Of a stretch of DNA of 34,600 bases, positions 7,521-18,941 are shown piece after piece. The notes below the pieces were generated by a model that was given only the letters and a program-made list of their open reading frames with translations, had not been told where the DNA came from and searched no databases. This DNA comes from Rhodothermales bacterium (GTDB lineage Bacteria; Bacteroidota; Rhodothermia; Rhodothermales; VXPQ01). Within the stretch, counting starts at the first letter, position 1; the number at the start of each line of letters is the position of its first letter. The translations under genes were made by a program, and so were the position numbers. The stretch covers positions 1-34,600 of the forward strand of contig JAJDWX010000045.1 of assembly GCA_022825385.1 (NCBI GenBank). The letters run 5' to 3'.

Positions 7521-10500
7521 ATGTCTCATACGAACGGTCAAGCCACGCAAGGCAAGCGCATCTCTTACGCTCGCATTCCGACCATACGCGAATACCCGGA
7601 TTTTCTGGCTATCCAACTCCGGTCTTTCGCGGATTTCGCGCAGCCGGACGCGCCGCCGGAAGAGCGCAAGGACATTGGACTCCAGGGCGTTTTCAGGGAG
7701 CATTTTCCTATCCAGGACAGTCGCGAGCGGTATACCCTTGAATTCATAGACTACGAACTGGATACGCCGAAGCATTCGGTAGCGGAGTGCATTGCGCAGG
7801 GCCTGACCTATGCCGTACCCCTCAAGGCCCGGCTTCGTCTGTCGAGCAAGGAGGACGAGGACGAGGACGAACCGGCGGAAGCCATCGAGCAGGAGGTGTA
7901 CCTGGGCAACCTGCCGTTTATGACGAAGCAAGGCGCTTTTGTCATCAACGGCGCGGAGCGCGTGGTCGTTTCGCAGTTGCACCGTAGCCCCGGCGTGTTT
8001 TTCGGGTTGAGCATTCACCCGAACGGGACAGAGTTGTATTCCGCGCGCGTCATCCCTTTCCGGGGGTCGTGGATTGAATTTTCCACCGATGTAAGCAACG
8101 TCATGTGGGCGTACATCGACCGGAAGAAAAAACTTCCGGTTACGACGCTTTTGCGCACGTTGGGGCATTCCGGAAACGATGCGATCATGCACCTCTTCGA
8201 CCTGGCCGACGAGGGGGATTCTTCTACGAAGCGGGTGTATCGCAAGTTGATTGGTCGCGACCTGGCGACGGCGGTTACGGTCCCGGAAGTGCACGAGATC
8301 GTGGACGAGGATACCGGCGAGATTCTCGAGGAGAGAACAGAGCACAAGGTGATCCTGCCCGCGGCCCATACGCTCGCGGAGGAAGATTATCCCAAACTGA
8401 AGGCGGCGGGCATCAAGAAGGTCTGGCTGCTGAAGAAGGAAGAGGAAGAGCAGATCGACAAGTCCACGCTGATCGACACGCTGCGGAAGGACCCCACCCA
8501 CTCGACGGACGAGGCGCTGAAGTACATGTACTTGCAGCTTCGGGGCAGCGAGGCGCCCGACCTGGACAATGCGCGGGGCATTCTCGACAGGCTCTTTTTT
8601 AGCGAAAAGCGGTACGATCTGGGCGAGGTGGGCCGGTATCGCATCAACAAGCGCCTGAAACTCGATACGCCTTCGGATACGCTGACGCTCACGCCCGAGG
8701 ACATCGTGGCCATTATCCGCGAACTGGTCAATTTGCAGAACGGCAAAAGCAGCGTAGACGATATCGACCACCTTGGCAACCGGCGGGTGCGGACGGTCGG
8801 CGAGCAGCTTGCCACCCAGTTTTCGCTGGGGCTTGCGCGCATGGCCCGCACGATCAAGGAACGCATGAATATGCGCGACGCGGACAAGTTTTCTCCGCAG
8901 GAGCTGGTCAACGCCCGCACGGTTTCGAGCGTCATCAACACCTTTTTCGGGACCAATCAGCTGAGCCAGTTCATGGATCAGACGAATCCGCTGGCCGAGT
9001 TGACGCACAAGCGCCGCATGTCTGCGCTGGGGCCGGGCGGACTCACCCGCGAACGCGCCGGGTTCGAAGTGCGCGACGTGCACTACACGCACTACGGGCG
9101 GCTGTGTCCCATCGAGACGCCCGAGGGGCCGAACATCGGGCTGATTTCTTCGCTTTGCGTACACGCCACCATCAACAAATACGGCTTCATTGAAACGCCG
9201 TATCGCGTCGTTAAAGAGGGCAGGGTAACCGAGGAGATTCGTTTTCTTTCCGCAGAGGAAGAAGACAATGCGGTTATCGCCCAGGCCAACGCCCCCCTCG
9301 CCGAGGACGGACATTTCGTCAACGAATACGTGAAATGTCGCCACCGGGGCGATTTTCCCATTAAGATGCAGGCAGAAGTCGAATACATGGACGTCGCGCC
9401 GAACCAGATCGTGTCTCCGGCGGCGAGCCTGATTCCTTTTCTGGAGCACGACGACGCGAATCGCGCCCTCATGGGATCGAACATGCAGCGCCAGGCGGTG
9501 CCCTTGCTGCGCGCGGAGGCCCCCCTGGTCGGCACGGGACTCGAAGGGCGCGTGGCGCAAGATTCGCGCGCGGTGCTCGTGGCGGAAGGCGAGGGGGTCG
9601 TCGAGTACGTAGACGCTACGCGCATCGTGGTGCGCTACGACCAGAGCGAAGCGGACGCGGACCTCGGTTTCGAGGACGCCGTCCGCGAATATCGGCTGGT
9701 GAAGTTCCGCCGAACGAACCAGGACACCAGCGTAAACCAGAAACCCATCGTCCGGAAAGGGCAGCGCGTATCGCAGGGAACCGTGCTGACGGACGGCTTC
9801 GCCACAGAAAAGGGCGATCTTGCGCTGGGCAAGAATGTGCTGGTTGCGTTCATGCCCTGGCGGGGCTACAACTTCGAGGACGCCATCGTGCTGTCCGAGC
9901 GGCTGGTGACCGAAGATGTGTACACCTCCATACATATCGAGGAGTTCGAGCTTCAGGTGCGCGACACGAAGCGCGGCGAGGAAGAGCTCACCCGGGAGAT
10001 TCCGAACGTTTCGGAAGAAGCCACCCGGGACCTTGACGAACGAGGCGTCATCCGCGTAGGCGCCGAGGTGAACGCCGGCGACATCATTGTGGGCAAGATT
10101 ACGCCCAAGGGGGAGACGGACCCCACGCCGGAAGAAAAACTGCTCCGCGCCATCTTCGGCGACAAGGCGGGCGACGTGAAAGACGCCTCTCTGACGGCCC
10201 CTCCGGGCATGAAGGGCGTGGTGATCGCCACCGAACTGTTCGGTCGCCGCAAACTGGACTCCGCTTCGAAGAAAGCGGAAGGAGAGCGGCTCGCCGGGAT
10301 CGACGCGCAGTACAATCGCGACAAGGCCGCGCTGGACGAGGCGTTCTGGGAGAAGTTTTTCCAGGTCGTAGGGCGCAAATCGTCCGCGGGCGTAGAGGAT
10401 CGCGACGGCGCCGTCCTGCTTTCGAAAGGGGCCCGTTTTACGAAGATGGCGTTCAAAAACGTCTCGCCCGACCGGCTCGCCCCCGGCAAGGACATGACGA

Positions 10501-11354
10501 TCGATCCGGATACGAACGAGCGCATGCGCCAGTTGCTTCGCAACTACGCCCGCGCCCGCAGCCGCATCGACGGCGAAATGAAGCGCGACAAGCATCAGGT
10601 GCAGATGGGGGACGAATTGCCCCCGGGCATCGTGCAACTGGCCAAGGTGTACGTGGCGCGCAAGCGCAAGGTGCAGGTAGGAGACAAGATGGCCGGCCGC
10701 CATGGCAACAAGGGGGTGGTCGCCCGCATCGTGCCCGTGGAGGACATGCCGTTCCTTGAGGACGGCACCCCTGTTGATATCGTGCTGAACCCGCTGGGCG
10801 TGCCTTCGCGCATGAACCTTGGCCAGATATTCGAGACGCTCCTCGGATGGGCAGGCAAGGAACTCGGCGCCTCCTTCGCCACGCCCATTTTCGACGGAGC
10901 CAGGATGGAAGACATTCGGGCCCGGCTGGAGGAAGCGGGATTGCCGCCCGACGGCCGCGCCCAGTTGTACGATGGCCGCACCGGCAAGGAGTTCGACGAA
11001 AAAACCACGGTAGGCTACATCTACATGCTGAAGCTGAGCCATCTTGTGGAGGACAAGATTCACGCGCGCAGCATTGGCCCCTACAGCCTCATTACGCAAC
11101 AGCCCCTTGGAGGCAAGGCGCAGCTTGGCGGACAGCGCCTTGGAGAGATGGAGGTGTGGGCGCTGTACGCCTACGGCGCGGCGCACACCTTGCAGGAGAT
11201 GCTGACGTACAAATCGGACGACGTCCAGGGACGGTCGAAAGCATACGAGTCGATCGTCAAGGGCGAGAACATGCCCGAAGCCGGTATGCCGGAAAGTTTT
11301 CAGGTGCTTGTTCGAGAACTTCAGGGGCTTGGCCTCGAAGTTCGTCTCGATTGA
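7521..11354 (+). CDS. rpoB: DNA-directed RNA polymerase beta subunit
   Basis: RpoB is the second-largest subunit of the polymerase core and forms part of the active-site cleft and the rifampicin pocket. The 1277-aa sequence is full length. It carries the rifampicin region [20 protein letters not shown] with Asp486, His496 and Ser501 (E. coli 516, 526, 531) all in the sensitive state. Other landmarks are [49 protein letters not shown] and the C-terminal [17 protein letters not shown]. An unusual acidic run (EDEDEDE) follows residue 110. The C-terminal [20 protein letters not shown] resembles Bacteroidota RpoB. rpoC follows after 59 bases. Confidence 0.99.
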   Translation: MSHTNGQATQGKRISYARIPTIREYPDFLAIQLRSFADFAQPDAPPEERKDIGLQGVFREHFPIQDSRERYTLEFIDYELDTPKHSVAECIAQGLTYAVPLKARLRLSSKEDEDEDEPAEAIEQEVYLGNLPFMTKQGAFVINGAERVVVSQLHRSPGVFFGLSIHPNGTELYSARVIPFRGSWIEFSTDVSNVMWAYIDRKKKLPVTTLLRTLGHSGNDAIMHLFDLADEGDSSTKRVYRKLIGRDLATAVTVPEVHEIVDEDTGEILEERTEHKVILPAAHTLAEEDYPKLKAAGIKKVWLLKKEEEEQIDKSTLIDTLRKDPTHSTDEALKYMYLQLRGSEAPDLDNARGILDRLFFSEKRYDLGEVGRYRINKRLKLDTPSDTLTLTPEDIVAIIRELVNLQNGKSSVDDIDHLGNRRVRTVGEQLATQFSLGLARMARTIKERMNMRDADKFSPQELVNARTVSSVINTFFGTNQLSQFMDQTNPLAELTHKRRMSALGPGGLTRERAGFEVRDVHYTHYGRLCPIETPEGPNIGLISSLCVHATINKYGFIETPYRVVKEGRVTEEIRFLSAEEEDNAVIAQANAPLAEDGHFVNEYVKCRHRGDFPIKMQAEVEYMDVAPNQIVSPAASLIPFLEHDDANRALMGSNMQRQAVPLLRAEAPLVGTGLEGRVAQDSRAVLVAEGEGVVEYVDATRIVVRYDQSEADADLGFEDAVREYRLVKFRRTNQDTSVNQKPIVRKGQRVSQGTVLTDGFATEKGDLALGKNVLVAFMPWRGYNFEDAIVLSERLVTEDVYTSIHIEEFELQVRDTKRGEEELTREIPNVSEEATRDLDERGVIRVGAEVNAGDIIVGKITPKGETDPTPEEKLLRAIFGDKAGDVKDASLTAPPGMKGVVIATELFGRRKLDSASKKAEGERLAGIDAQYNRDKAALDEAFWEKFFQVVGRKSSAGVEDRDGAVLLSKGARFTKMAFKNVSPDRLAPGKDMTIDPDTNERMRQLLRNYARARSRIDGEMKRDKHQVQMGDELPPGIVQLAKVYVARKRKVQVGDKMAGRHGNKGVVARIVPVEDMPFLEDGTPVDIVLNPLGVPSRMNLGQIFETLLGWAGKELGASFATPIFDGARMEDIRARLEEAGLPPDGRAQLYDGRTGKEFDEKTTVGYIYMLKLSHLVEDKIHARSIGPYSLITQQPLGGKAQLGGQRLGEMEVWALYAYGAAHTLQEMLTYKSDDVQGRSKAYESIVKGENMPEAGMPESFQVLVRELQGLGLEVRLD

Positions 11355-11413
11355 CCGCGTTGCAAGGCCCCTTGCAGCGAACCGTTCCCGGATTCAGAAT
11401 TGCGACAGCCCAT

Positions 11414-14400
11414 ATGCCCTACGGAAAGACGCAGCAGATCAAAAAGCAGTTCAGCCGAATCACCGTCAGTTTGTCCAGCCCGGAAAGCGTGCTGGAGCGG
11501 TCCCATGGCGAAGTGCTCAAGCCCGAGACCATTAACTACCGGTCCTTCAAGCCGGAGAAGGACGGTCTTTTTTGCGAAAAGATATTCGGTCCCGTCAAGG
11601 ACTGGGAATGTCATTGCGGCAAGTACAAACGTATTCGCTACAAGGGCATCATATGCGATCGCTGCGGGGTAGAAGTCACGCAGAAAAAGGTGCGGCGCGA
11701 GCGCATGGGGCATATCGCCCTCAGCGTGCCCGTGGTCCATATCTGGTATTTCAAGACCCTGCCGAACAAGATCGGCCACCTCATCGGGCTCAAGTCCAAG
11801 GATCTTGAGAAAATCATCTACTACGAGAACTACGTCGTGATCCAGGCGGGGAGCGCGGCGGAGCATGGCGTCGAGGAAAATCAGCTGCTGAACGAGGACG
11901 AATATTTCAACATTCTGTACCAGATACGGGACGACAACCATCGGCTTGCCGACGACGACCCGGACAAGTTCATCGCCCGCATCGGGGGCGAAGCGGTGGA
12001 GACGATTTTGCGTCGCCTCGATTTGCCGTCTTTGTCGAAGAAATTGCGCCACCAGATCAAAACGGAAACCAGCCAGGCCCGCAAGGCCGACGCCCTGAAG
12101 CGCCTGGCCGTCGTCGAAGGGTTCCGCGACGCCAACACGCGGCTCGAAAACCGGCCCGAATGGATGGTGATGCGGGTGATCCCCGTGATCCCTCCCGAGT
12201 TGCGGCCTCTCGTTCCGCTGGAGGGCGGGCGCTTCGCCACGTCGGACCTGAACGATTTGTACCGGCGCGTCATCATCCGTAACAACCGTCTGAAGCGGCT
12301 CATCGACATCAAGGCGCCCGAAGTCATTTTGCGCAACGAGAAGCGCATGCTTCAGGAAGCCGTCGATTCGCTTTTCGACAACAGCCGCAAGGCCAACGCC
12401 GTGCGCAGCGATTCGAACCGGGCCCTGAAGTCGCTAAGCGATATGCTCAAGGGCAAGCAGGGGCGGTTCCGTCAAAACCTGCTTGGGAAGCGCGTGGATT
12501 ATTCGGGCCGGTCGGTGATTGTGGTGGGTCCCGAACTCGATATCCATCAATGCGGCTTGCCGAAGGAGATGGCGGTCGAATTGTTCAAGCCCTTCGTGAT
12601 TCGCAAACTCATCGAGCGGGGCATCGTCAAGACGGTCAAGAGCGCGAAAAAGGTGGTGGACCGGCGCACGGCGGACGTATGGGATATTCTCGAAAAGGTT
12701 ATCGAAGGGCGTCCCGTGTTGCTGAACCGCGCGCCCACGCTGCACCGGCTGGGCATTCAGGCGTTTCAGCCTATCCTGATCGAGGGCAAGGCCCTCCGGC
12801 TGCACCCGCTGGTGTGCACGGCGTTTAACGCCGACTTCGACGGGGACCAGATGGCGGTGCACGCGCCCCTGAGCCATGACGCCTGCCTGGAAGCATGGGT
12901 GCTCATGCTGTCGAGCCATAATATCCTGAGTCCCGCCCACGGCGGCCCGGTTGCGGTGCCCACGCAGGACATGGTGCTTGGTTTGTACTATCTCACGAAA
13001 ATGCGGTCCGGCCGGCAAGGAGACGGCATGCGCTTCGCGAACGTGACGGAAGTCCGCCAGGCGTACGACCAGGAACGCGTCGAACTGCACGCCCGCATCC
13101 ATGTGCGCGTCCCTTCGGGCAAGATCGAGGAAACGACCGTAGGCCGCGTCCTTTTCAACGAGGTGATTCCGGACGAGGTCGGCTTCATCAACGCCGTGCT
13201 TACGAAGCGCAATCTGCGCCCGATCATCGGGCGCGTGCTCAAGGCCAGCGGATTTCAAAAGGCGGCCCGTTTTCTCGACGACATCAAGCGGCTGGGCTTT
13301 GAACAGGCCACGACGGCGGGGCTCACCTTCTCGCTGGCCGACATCATCGTGCCGGACGTCAAGGAGAAGATCATTTCGGATGCGCAGGCGGAGGTAGACC
13401 GCGTACGCGGCAATTACGAGATGGGCTTCATGTTCGAGAGCGAGCGCTACAATCAGGTGATCGACATCTGGACGAAGACGAACAACCGGGTTTCCGAAAC
13501 GCTCTTCGAAACGCTTCGCAACGACAAGGGTGGCTTCAACGCCATTTATATGATGGCGGACTCGGGCGCCCGCGGGTCCAAGGAGCAGATTCGCCAGCTC
13601 GGGGGCATGCGCGGCCTGATGGCCAAGCCCCAGAAGAGCCTGGTGGGTTCGGTGGGAGAAATCATTGAAAACCCGATCATCTCGAACTTCAAGGAAGGGC
13701 TTTCCGTGCTCGAATATTTTATTTCGACGCACGGCGCGCGCAAGGGGCTTGCCGACACGGCCCTGAAAACAGCCGACGCCGGCTATTTGACCCGCCGCCT
13801 GGTGGACGTCGCGCAGGATGTGACGATCATCGAGGAGGATTGCGGTACGCTGCGCGGAATCCGGATATCGGCCCTGAAGGATAACGAGGAGATCGTCGAG
13901 CCGCTGGCCGACCGGATCGTGGGGCGCGTTTCCATGCACGACGTGCGCGATCCGCTTTCCGGCGACCTGATTGTTGCGGCCAACGAGATGATCGACGAGC
14001 AGCGAGCGCGGCGGATTTCCGAAACGTCCATCGAGGAAGTCGAGATCCGTTCGGCGCTGACCTGCGAATCGCGGCGCGGCGTGTGCGCCTTGTGCTACGG
14101 GCGAAATCTCGCCACGGGACACCTGGTGAAAACGGGCGAAGCGGTGGGCGTGGTGGCCGCGCAGTCCATTGGCGAGCCGGGCACGCAGCTTACGCTCCGG
14201 ACGTTCCACATCGGCGGCACGGCCAGTTTGATCTCCGCCGAAAGTACGCTCCAGACGAAATTCGCGGGCAAGGCGGTCTACGAAAACCTGCGCACCGTTA
14301 CGCTGAACGACGAAGACGGAGAGAAAGACGTGGTGCTCACGCGCCAGGGCGAGGTCTGGATCGTCGATCCGGAGGATACCGGTCGGCGCCTGATTTCCTA

Positions 14401-15718
14401 TGTCATTCCGTACGGCGCCGAGATGCTCATTTCCGACGGAGACATTCTTGAAAAAGGGAGCGTACTGGCCAGTTGGGACCCCTACAACAGCGTGATTTTG
14501 TCGGAAGTCTCCGGCAAGATCGCCTTCAAGGACATCGTGGAAGGAACCACCTATCGGGAGGAATCCGACGAGCAGACGGGGCACAAGGAGAAAGTCATTA
14601 CCGAAAGCCGCGAACGTTCGCTGACGCCCGCGCTCATCGTAAAGCGAGCGAAAGACAAGGATCGCGAGTATACGCTTCCGGTGCGGGCGCGCATTCAGGT
14701 GGACGAGGGCGAGGAGATTCAGGCAGGGCAGGTGATGGTGAAAATTCCGCGCCAGTCCGCCAAGACGGGCGATATCACGGGCGGCCTGCCCCGCGTGACC
14801 GAGCTGTTCGAGGCGAGGATGCCCGCCGATCCGGCGGTCGTTTCCGAGATCGACGGCGTGGTTCGCTTTGGCGGACGCCGCCGCGGCGCGCAGGAAATCG
14901 TGGTTACGTCCCGCGACGGATCGGAAAGCCGGACGTATCTTGTGCCGCTTTCAAGGCACATCCTGGTGCACGAACACGATTTTATACGCGCAGGAGGCCA
15001 GCTTTCGGACGGGCAGGTATCCCCGCAGGATATTTTGTCCATCAAGGGGCCGCGCGCCGTGCAGGAGTATCTCGTGAACGAGATTCAGGAGGTGTACCGC
15101 ATGCAGGGCGTGACGATCAACGACAAGCATATTGAAGTGATCGTGCGCCAGATGATGCAGAAGGTGCGCGTGGCGGACCCGGGAGATACGACCTTGCTGC
15201 AAGACTATACGGTAGATCGGTTCGCCATGGAGGAACTCAACGACGGGCTCTACGACCGGTTCGTGGTTACCGATCCAGGCGATTCCGACCTGTCCTCGGG
15301 CGATATTCTGACCCGGCGGCGAATGCGCGAGGTGAATTCGGCGCTGAAGCGGCAGGACCTCCAGCAGGTGGACGTGCGCGAAACCCAGCCCGCCGTGGCG
15401 CAGCCGATTCTTCTGGGCATCACGCAGGCCGCGCTCTCGACTGATTCGTTCGTATCGGCGGCTTCGTTTCAGGAAACGACCAAGGTGCTTACCAACGCGG
15501 CGATCAAGGCGCAAGTGGACCCGCTTTACGGACTCAAGGAAAATGTGATCGTGGGCCATCCGATCCCGGCGGGAACCGGGCAGCGCCGTTTCCGCGACCT
15601 GGTTGTCGGCTCGAAGACCGAACTGGCCGAATTGCAAGCCGCCATCGGCGGGGATGGTGACTCGCTTCCGGCGGAGTCCGGCGCGCCGGACGCGAAGGCC
15701 GAGGAAGTCGAGCTGTAG
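11414..15718 (+). CDS. rpoC: DNA-directed RNA polymerase beta' subunit
   Basis: RpoC carries the catalytic magnesium site of RNA polymerase. The 1434-aa protein shows the N-terminal zinc ribbon (Cys66, Cys68, Cys81, Cys84), the catalytic NADFDGDQM with Asp474, Asp476 and Asp478, and the second zinc site (Cys810, Cys884, Cys891, Cys894). The trigger-loop region [21 protein letters not shown] is intact. ATG 11414 gives [13 protein letters not shown]; the open frame continues upstream into rpoB but has no better start. The C-terminus ends with an acidic tail (AEEVEL). No rpsL/rpsG/fusA block follows it; instead the secreted DUF4097-type gene lies downstream with no strong terminator between. Confidence 0.99.
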   Translation: MPYGKTQQIKKQFSRITVSLSSPESVLERSHGEVLKPETINYRSFKPEKDGLFCEKIFGPVKDWECHCGKYKRIRYKGIICDRCGVEVTQKKVRRERMGHIALSVPVVHIWYFKTLPNKIGHLIGLKSKDLEKIIYYENYVVIQAGSAAEHGVEENQLLNEDEYFNILYQIRDDNHRLADDDPDKFIARIGGEAVETILRRLDLPSLSKKLRHQIKTETSQARKADALKRLAVVEGFRDANTRLENRPEWMVMRVIPVIPPELRPLVPLEGGRFATSDLNDLYRRVIIRNNRLKRLIDIKAPEVILRNEKRMLQEAVDSLFDNSRKANAVRSDSNRALKSLSDMLKGKQGRFRQNLLGKRVDYSGRSVIVVGPELDIHQCGLPKEMAVELFKPFVIRKLIERGIVKTVKSAKKVVDRRTADVWDILEKVIEGRPVLLNRAPTLHRLGIQAFQPILIEGKALRLHPLVCTAFNADFDGDQMAVHAPLSHDACLEAWVLMLSSHNILSPAHGGPVAVPTQDMVLGLYYLTKMRSGRQGDGMRFANVTEVRQAYDQERVELHARIHVRVPSGKIEETTVGRVLFNEVIPDEVGFINAVLTKRNLRPIIGRVLKASGFQKAARFLDDIKRLGFEQATTAGLTFSLADIIVPDVKEKIISDAQAEVDRVRGNYEMGFMFESERYNQVIDIWTKTNNRVSETLFETLRNDKGGFNAIYMMADSGARGSKEQIRQLGGMRGLMAKPQKSLVGSVGEIIENPIISNFKEGLSVLEYFISTHGARKGLADTALKTADAGYLTRRLVDVAQDVTIIEEDCGTLRGIRISALKDNEEIVEPLADRIVGRVSMHDVRDPLSGDLIVAANEMIDEQRARRISETSIEEVEIRSALTCESRRGVCALCYGRNLATGHLVKTGEAVGVVAAQSIGEPGTQLTLRTFHIGGTASLISAESTLQTKFAGKAVYENLRTVTLNDEDGEKDVVLTRQGEVWIVDPEDTGRRLISYVIPYGAEMLISDGDILEKGSVLASWDPYNSVILSEVSGKIAFKDIVEGTTYREESDEQTGHKEKVITESRERSLTPALIVKRAKDKDREYTLPVRARIQVDEGEEIQAGQVMVKIPRQSAKTGDITGGLPRVTELFEARMPADPAVVSEIDGVVRFGGRRRGAQEIVVTSRDGSESRTYLVPLSRHILVHEHDFIRAGGQLSDGQVSPQDILSIKGPRAVQEYLVNEIQEVYRMQGVTINDKHIEVIVRQMMQKVRVADPGDTTLLQDYTVDRFAMEELNDGLYDRFVVTDPGDSDLSSGDILTRRRMREVNSALKRQDLQQVDVRETQPAVAQPILLGITQAALSTDSFVSAASFQETTKVLTNAAIKAQVDPLYGLKENVIVGHPIPAGTGQRRFRDLVVGSKTELAELQAAIGGDGDSLPAESGAPDAKAEEVEL

Positions 15719-15761
15719 GCCCTCGTTTCGGCGAGGCTGACGGCAGGGGCCGCAAATTTTT
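15718..15761 (+). terminator. weak hairpin after rpoC
   Basis: An inner hairpin CCTCG-TTTCGG-CGAGG (15721-15736) sits inside an outer GGCCC/GGGCC pairing, and five T lie at 15757-15761. The outer stem is short and the T-run is displaced, so at most partial termination is expected and read-through into the next gene is likely. Confidence 0.3.
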
Positions 15762-15847
15762 GGATCATTTCGCAACTATGGAAGAAAAATTCCGTATTGC
15801 GGAGTAATCCCCCGAAAATTGCCTTGTCGAAAACACCCGCCGTCGCC

Positions 15848-16768
15848 ATGCCGAACCGCCTGCCCCGATACGCCGGAACGTGGCCCCTGCTGCTCGTTGC
15901 CGCGCTGCTGACGGCGGCGAACGTCCATGCGGGCGATTCCGATCTGGTCGATATCAAGGATACGGTCAAGCGTTCCTACAAGGTTCGTCCTGGCGGTACG
16001 CTGGAGCTGGATATAGACCAGGGCCGGGTGGAAGTACTGCCCGGCTCCGCGAGGGAAGTGCTTATCGAGGTGGAGCGCAAGGTAACGACCGACTCCCGCG
16101 CCCGGGCCGAACGCATTTTCGAACGGCACGAACTGGAAATAGAGGAACGGGACGGGGGCGTCTACGTAGGGTCGCGCTTCGATCGCGAGGATACGTTCTG
16201 GAATCGCATCCGCTCGACCGACCGGCTCACGGTTCGGGTCCGGGCAAGGATTCCCGAAGACTACGACATCGAATTCAGGACGGGCGCGGGCAATGTGGAA
16301 CTGGGCTCCTTTTCCGGGGACGTTTCCGGCGTGACGGGGGCGGGCAACATTGAGATTGGCGCGGTGAGCGGATCGGTCGAGGTGGTTTCCGGCTCCGGGA
16401 ATATCGATATCGAAAGCGCAGGCGAGGAAGTGGAGGTGTATGCGGGCGCAGGCAATGTGGTGATTCGATCCACGCAAGGCGAAGCCACCGTCAAGGCGGG
16501 CGCGGGCAACATCGAAGTATACATTACCGACCAGCCGGACGGGGCGTCTCATCTCAGGACGGGGGCCGGAAACGTCATGGTGTACGTGGCGGGCGGCGTA
16601 GGCGTGGACGTCGACGCAGAGTGCGCGGTAGGATCGGCGAGTACGGACTATCCGCTGAAGGTGGAAGGCAAGTGGACCCGCAAATCCTTTGCAGGCAGCA
16701 TCAATGGCGGCGGCCCGAATCTGCGTCTGTACGCCGCCGTGGGCAACGTGGCTTTGCGCAAGCAATAG
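15848..16768 (+). CDS. secreted DUF4097-type beta-repeat protein
   Basis: The 306-aa protein has a signal peptide (residues 1-28, hydrophobic core WPLLLVAALLTAA, VHA before the likely cut). A conserved N-terminal part follows, then a repeat region: GAGN/GSGN motifs at residues 146, 164, 182, 200, 218 and 239, plus a degenerate VGN at 298. The spacing is 18 residues, except for one step of 21. This is the pattern of a beta-solenoid, as in the DUF4097 (putative adhesin) family, whose function is unknown. ATG 15848 is chosen because it places the signal peptide at the N-terminus; TTG 15797 would precede it by 17 residues. It is probably read through from rpoC and ends at a strong terminator. Confidence 0.82.
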   Translation: MPNRLPRYAGTWPLLLVAALLTAANVHAGDSDLVDIKDTVKRSYKVRPGGTLELDIDQGRVEVLPGSAREVLIEVERKVTTDSRARAERIFERHELEIEERDGGVYVGSRFDREDTFWNRIRSTDRLTVRVRARIPEDYDIEFRTGAGNVELGSFSGDVSGVTGAGNIEIGAVSGSVEVVSGSGNIDIESAGEEVEVYAGAGNVVIRSTQGEATVKAGAGNIEVYITDQPDGASHLRTGAGNVMVYVAGGVGVDVDAECAVGSASTDYPLKVEGKWTRKSFAGSINGGGPNLRLYAAVGNVALRKQ

Positions 16769-16796
16769 CGCGCGTCTGAAATTTTCCTATGGGCCG

Positions 16797-16836
16797 ACAG
16801 GGGCCGTCCGAAGGATGCGGGCGGCCCCTGTTTTTT
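16797..16836 (+). terminator. strong intrinsic terminator
   Basis: ACAGGGGCCG (16797-16806) pairs perfectly over 10 bp with CGGCCCCTGT (16822-16831) across a 15-nt loop, and T-run 16831-16836 follows at once. A second T6 lies at 16841-16846. It closes the rpoBC-DUF4097 transcript and insulates the fad operon. Confidence 0.92.
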
Positions 16837-16955
16837 ACGCTTTTTTATGCTCGACGTATCCGGTCGGGGCTTTTATCTCGTTGCGATTTTTCTTTTCTTG
16901 CGAAAGACGGAGTACGCCCCGCGTCGCCCTTTTTCGCTCAGCATGAGGAACAGGT

Positions 16956-18887
16956 ATGTCGGATACCGTATCGGAATCGGAAAACACGCTTGCCACGCCG
17001 CCGGGCAGCGGTACGCTTACCCTGGGGAAGACCCTTCCCGACTTGCTGTACGAGGCGTCGGACCGGTACGAAAACCGCCGCGCGTTCAACGAGCCGGACG
17101 GCGAGGGCGGCTGGCGGTCTCTTTCCCTCGATGCGTTTCGTCGCCAGGCCGAAGAAGTGGCGGTGGGGCTCGCGGAACTCGGACTGGCCCATGGAGATCG
17201 CCTTGCGTTGTATATGGAAAGCGATGTGTCGTTTTGCGTCGTGGACATGGGTTGCTTGCTTGCCGGCGTCATTGACGTGCCCCTGTATCTGGCGCATGCG
17301 CCAGACCAGATTCGGTACGCGCTTGCGCATTCGGAGGCGAAGGCGGTGGCGGTGTCAAGCAAAGAGCATTTGCAAGCGATCCAGGACGTCTTGCCCGAAT
17401 GCCCGTCGGTTGCGGTCGCGATCGTGGCGAACGGGGACACGCCGGACGCGGGTTCGCTTCCGGAAGGCGTGGCGGTCTGCGAGCTGGAGGAGATTCGGCA
17501 TTTCGGCCGGCGCCGGATGGAGGCGGACCCCGGCGCCGTTTCTGCGTTGCGCGAACGCGTGGGGCCCCAGGATGCGGCCACCATTCTGTATACGAGCGGC
17601 ACGACGGGAACGCCCAAGGGCGTCGTGCTGACGCATGAAAATATCAGCGCGAATGCGCTCGCGTCTTTTTCCGGGATGCCGGCGTATCGTCCGGGCGCCG
17701 AGGGCGAGCAGATTATTTCGTTTTTGCCGCTGACCCATATTTTCGCGAGAATGCTTCAGTATGGCTTTATCTACCATGGGTCGTCCGTGTATTTCACGAC
17801 GCAGGAGTTCCTTATGCAGCATATCAAAGAGGTGCGGCCCACCATTTTCGCCACCGTGCCGCGCGTACTGGAAAAAGTGTACGCCGCCGTGCTGACGCGG
17901 ATCGCCGGGATGCGCGGCCCGCAGAAGGCCATCGCTTCCTGGGCGCTGTCCACGGGCGAGCGGTACAACATATTGTCCCCGCCCGCCGGATTTCAGGCGC
18001 TTGCGCTCAAGGCGGCGGACCGCCTGCTCTTCTCGAAATGGCGCAAGGCGCTGGGCGGGCGCGTGCATTTCCTTATTTCGGGCGGCGCGGCGCTGGGGGC
18101 GCGCCTGACCAATTTGTTTGCGGCGGCGAATATTGCGGTGCTGGAAGGATACGGCCTTACGGAAACGAGCCCCGTGATCTCCTTTAACCGAAAAGAGCGC
18201 GTTCAGCCCGGTACGGTGGGGGAATTGATTCCGGGAGCGGAGGCGAAGATTGCGGAGGACGGAGAAATTTTGACGCGGGGGCCGTACGTGATGCAGGGAT
18301 ACTACAAGGACGAGGCCTTGACGAAGGAGGTCATCGACGAAGACGGGTGGTTTCATACCGGCGATATCGGGATGTTTTCGCCGCCGGGCTACTTGCGCAT
18401 CACGGACCGGAAGAAATCGCTTTTCAAACTCTCTACGGGGAAATATGTGGCGCCCCAGCCCATTGAGAATCGGCTCCGGGCGCATCCGGCGATCGAAGAA
18501 GCCATGGTATTGGGCAGCGGCTACCGGTATTGCGCGGCGCTCGTGTTTCCCGACCTGGGGAATCTGCGGGACTATGCCCGGGCGCAGGGCGTCGGGGAGG
18601 ACTTGCCCGCCGCCGCCCTCGTCGCCTTGCCCGCCGTGCAATCGTATTTGCGCGACGCGGCGCGGGAGGCCAACGCGGGCATGGACCCCTGGTCGAGCGT
18701 TAAGCGATTTCACATAGCGATCGCTGCGCTCACGACGGAAAACGGGTTGCTTACGCCTACGCTCAAGGTGCGGCGGCGACAGGTGAAAGCACGGTTCGAG
18801 GAAGAAATCGAAGCGATGTACGGCGAAGGAGATTTGCCCGCAGAAGTCGTGGTAGTGGAAGAACAGAAACAGGGCGGCAGCGTCTGA
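16956..18887 (+). CDS. fadD: long-chain fatty acid--CoA ligase (AMP-forming)
   Basis: The enzyme activates fatty acids to acyl-CoA via an acyl-adenylate, the entry step of beta-oxidation. The 643-aa protein shows the ANL-superfamily motifs: the phosphate-binding ILYTSGTTGTPKGVVLTH (about 210-227), the adenine-binding GYGLTETSP (398-406), and GWFHTGDIG (464-472). Near the C-terminus is LTPTLKVRR with the likely catalytic lysine. Length and sequence place it with the eukaryote-like long-chain ligases (FAA1/FadD15 type), rather than the shorter E. coli FadD. A GAGGA six bases before ATG 16956 supports the start. It heads the operon, followed 54 bases later by the fadN-type gene. The symbol is functional, by analogy. 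Confidence 0.93.
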   Translation: MSDTVSESENTLATPPGSGTLTLGKTLPDLLYEASDRYENRRAFNEPDGEGGWRSLSLDAFRRQAEEVAVGLAELGLAHGDRLALYMESDVSFCVVDMGCLLAGVIDVPLYLAHAPDQIRYALAHSEAKAVAVSSKEHLQAIQDVLPECPSVAVAIVANGDTPDAGSLPEGVAVCELEEIRHFGRRRMEADPGAVSALRERVGPQDAATILYTSGTTGTPKGVVLTHENISANALASFSGMPAYRPGAEGEQIISFLPLTHIFARMLQYGFIYHGSSVYFTTQEFLMQHIKEVRPTIFATVPRVLEKVYAAVLTRIAGMRGPQKAIASWALSTGERYNILSPPAGFQALALKAADRLLFSKWRKALGGRVHFLISGGAALGARLTNLFAAANIAVLEGYGLTETSPVISFNRKERVQPGTVGELIPGAEAKIAEDGEILTRGPYVMQGYYKDEALTKEVIDEDGWFHTGDIGMFSPPGYLRITDRKKSLFKLSTGKYVAPQPIENRLRAHPAIEEAMVLGSGYRYCAALVFPDLGNLRDYARAQGVGEDLPAAALVALPAVQSYLRDAAREANAGMDPWSSVKRFHIAIAALTTENGLLTPTLKVRRRQVKARFEEEIEAMYGEGDLPAEVVVVEEQKQGGSV

Positions 18888-18941
18888 TTGCTGTTCGTTG
18901 CGGTTACGCTCAGTACGGAATTTCAAGGTTTTATATCGTCT

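Noticed and set aside
8953..9048. possible rifampicin-resistance substitutions in rpoB
   Set aside because: The residues matching E. coli Asp516, His526 and Ser531 are all the sensitive type.
6984..11186. 1400-codon open frame on the minus strand antisense to rpoB
   Set aside because: rpoB is unmistakable on the plus strand. The antisense frame arises from strong G/C bias at third positions, and its product is His/Arg/Leu-rich with no family features.
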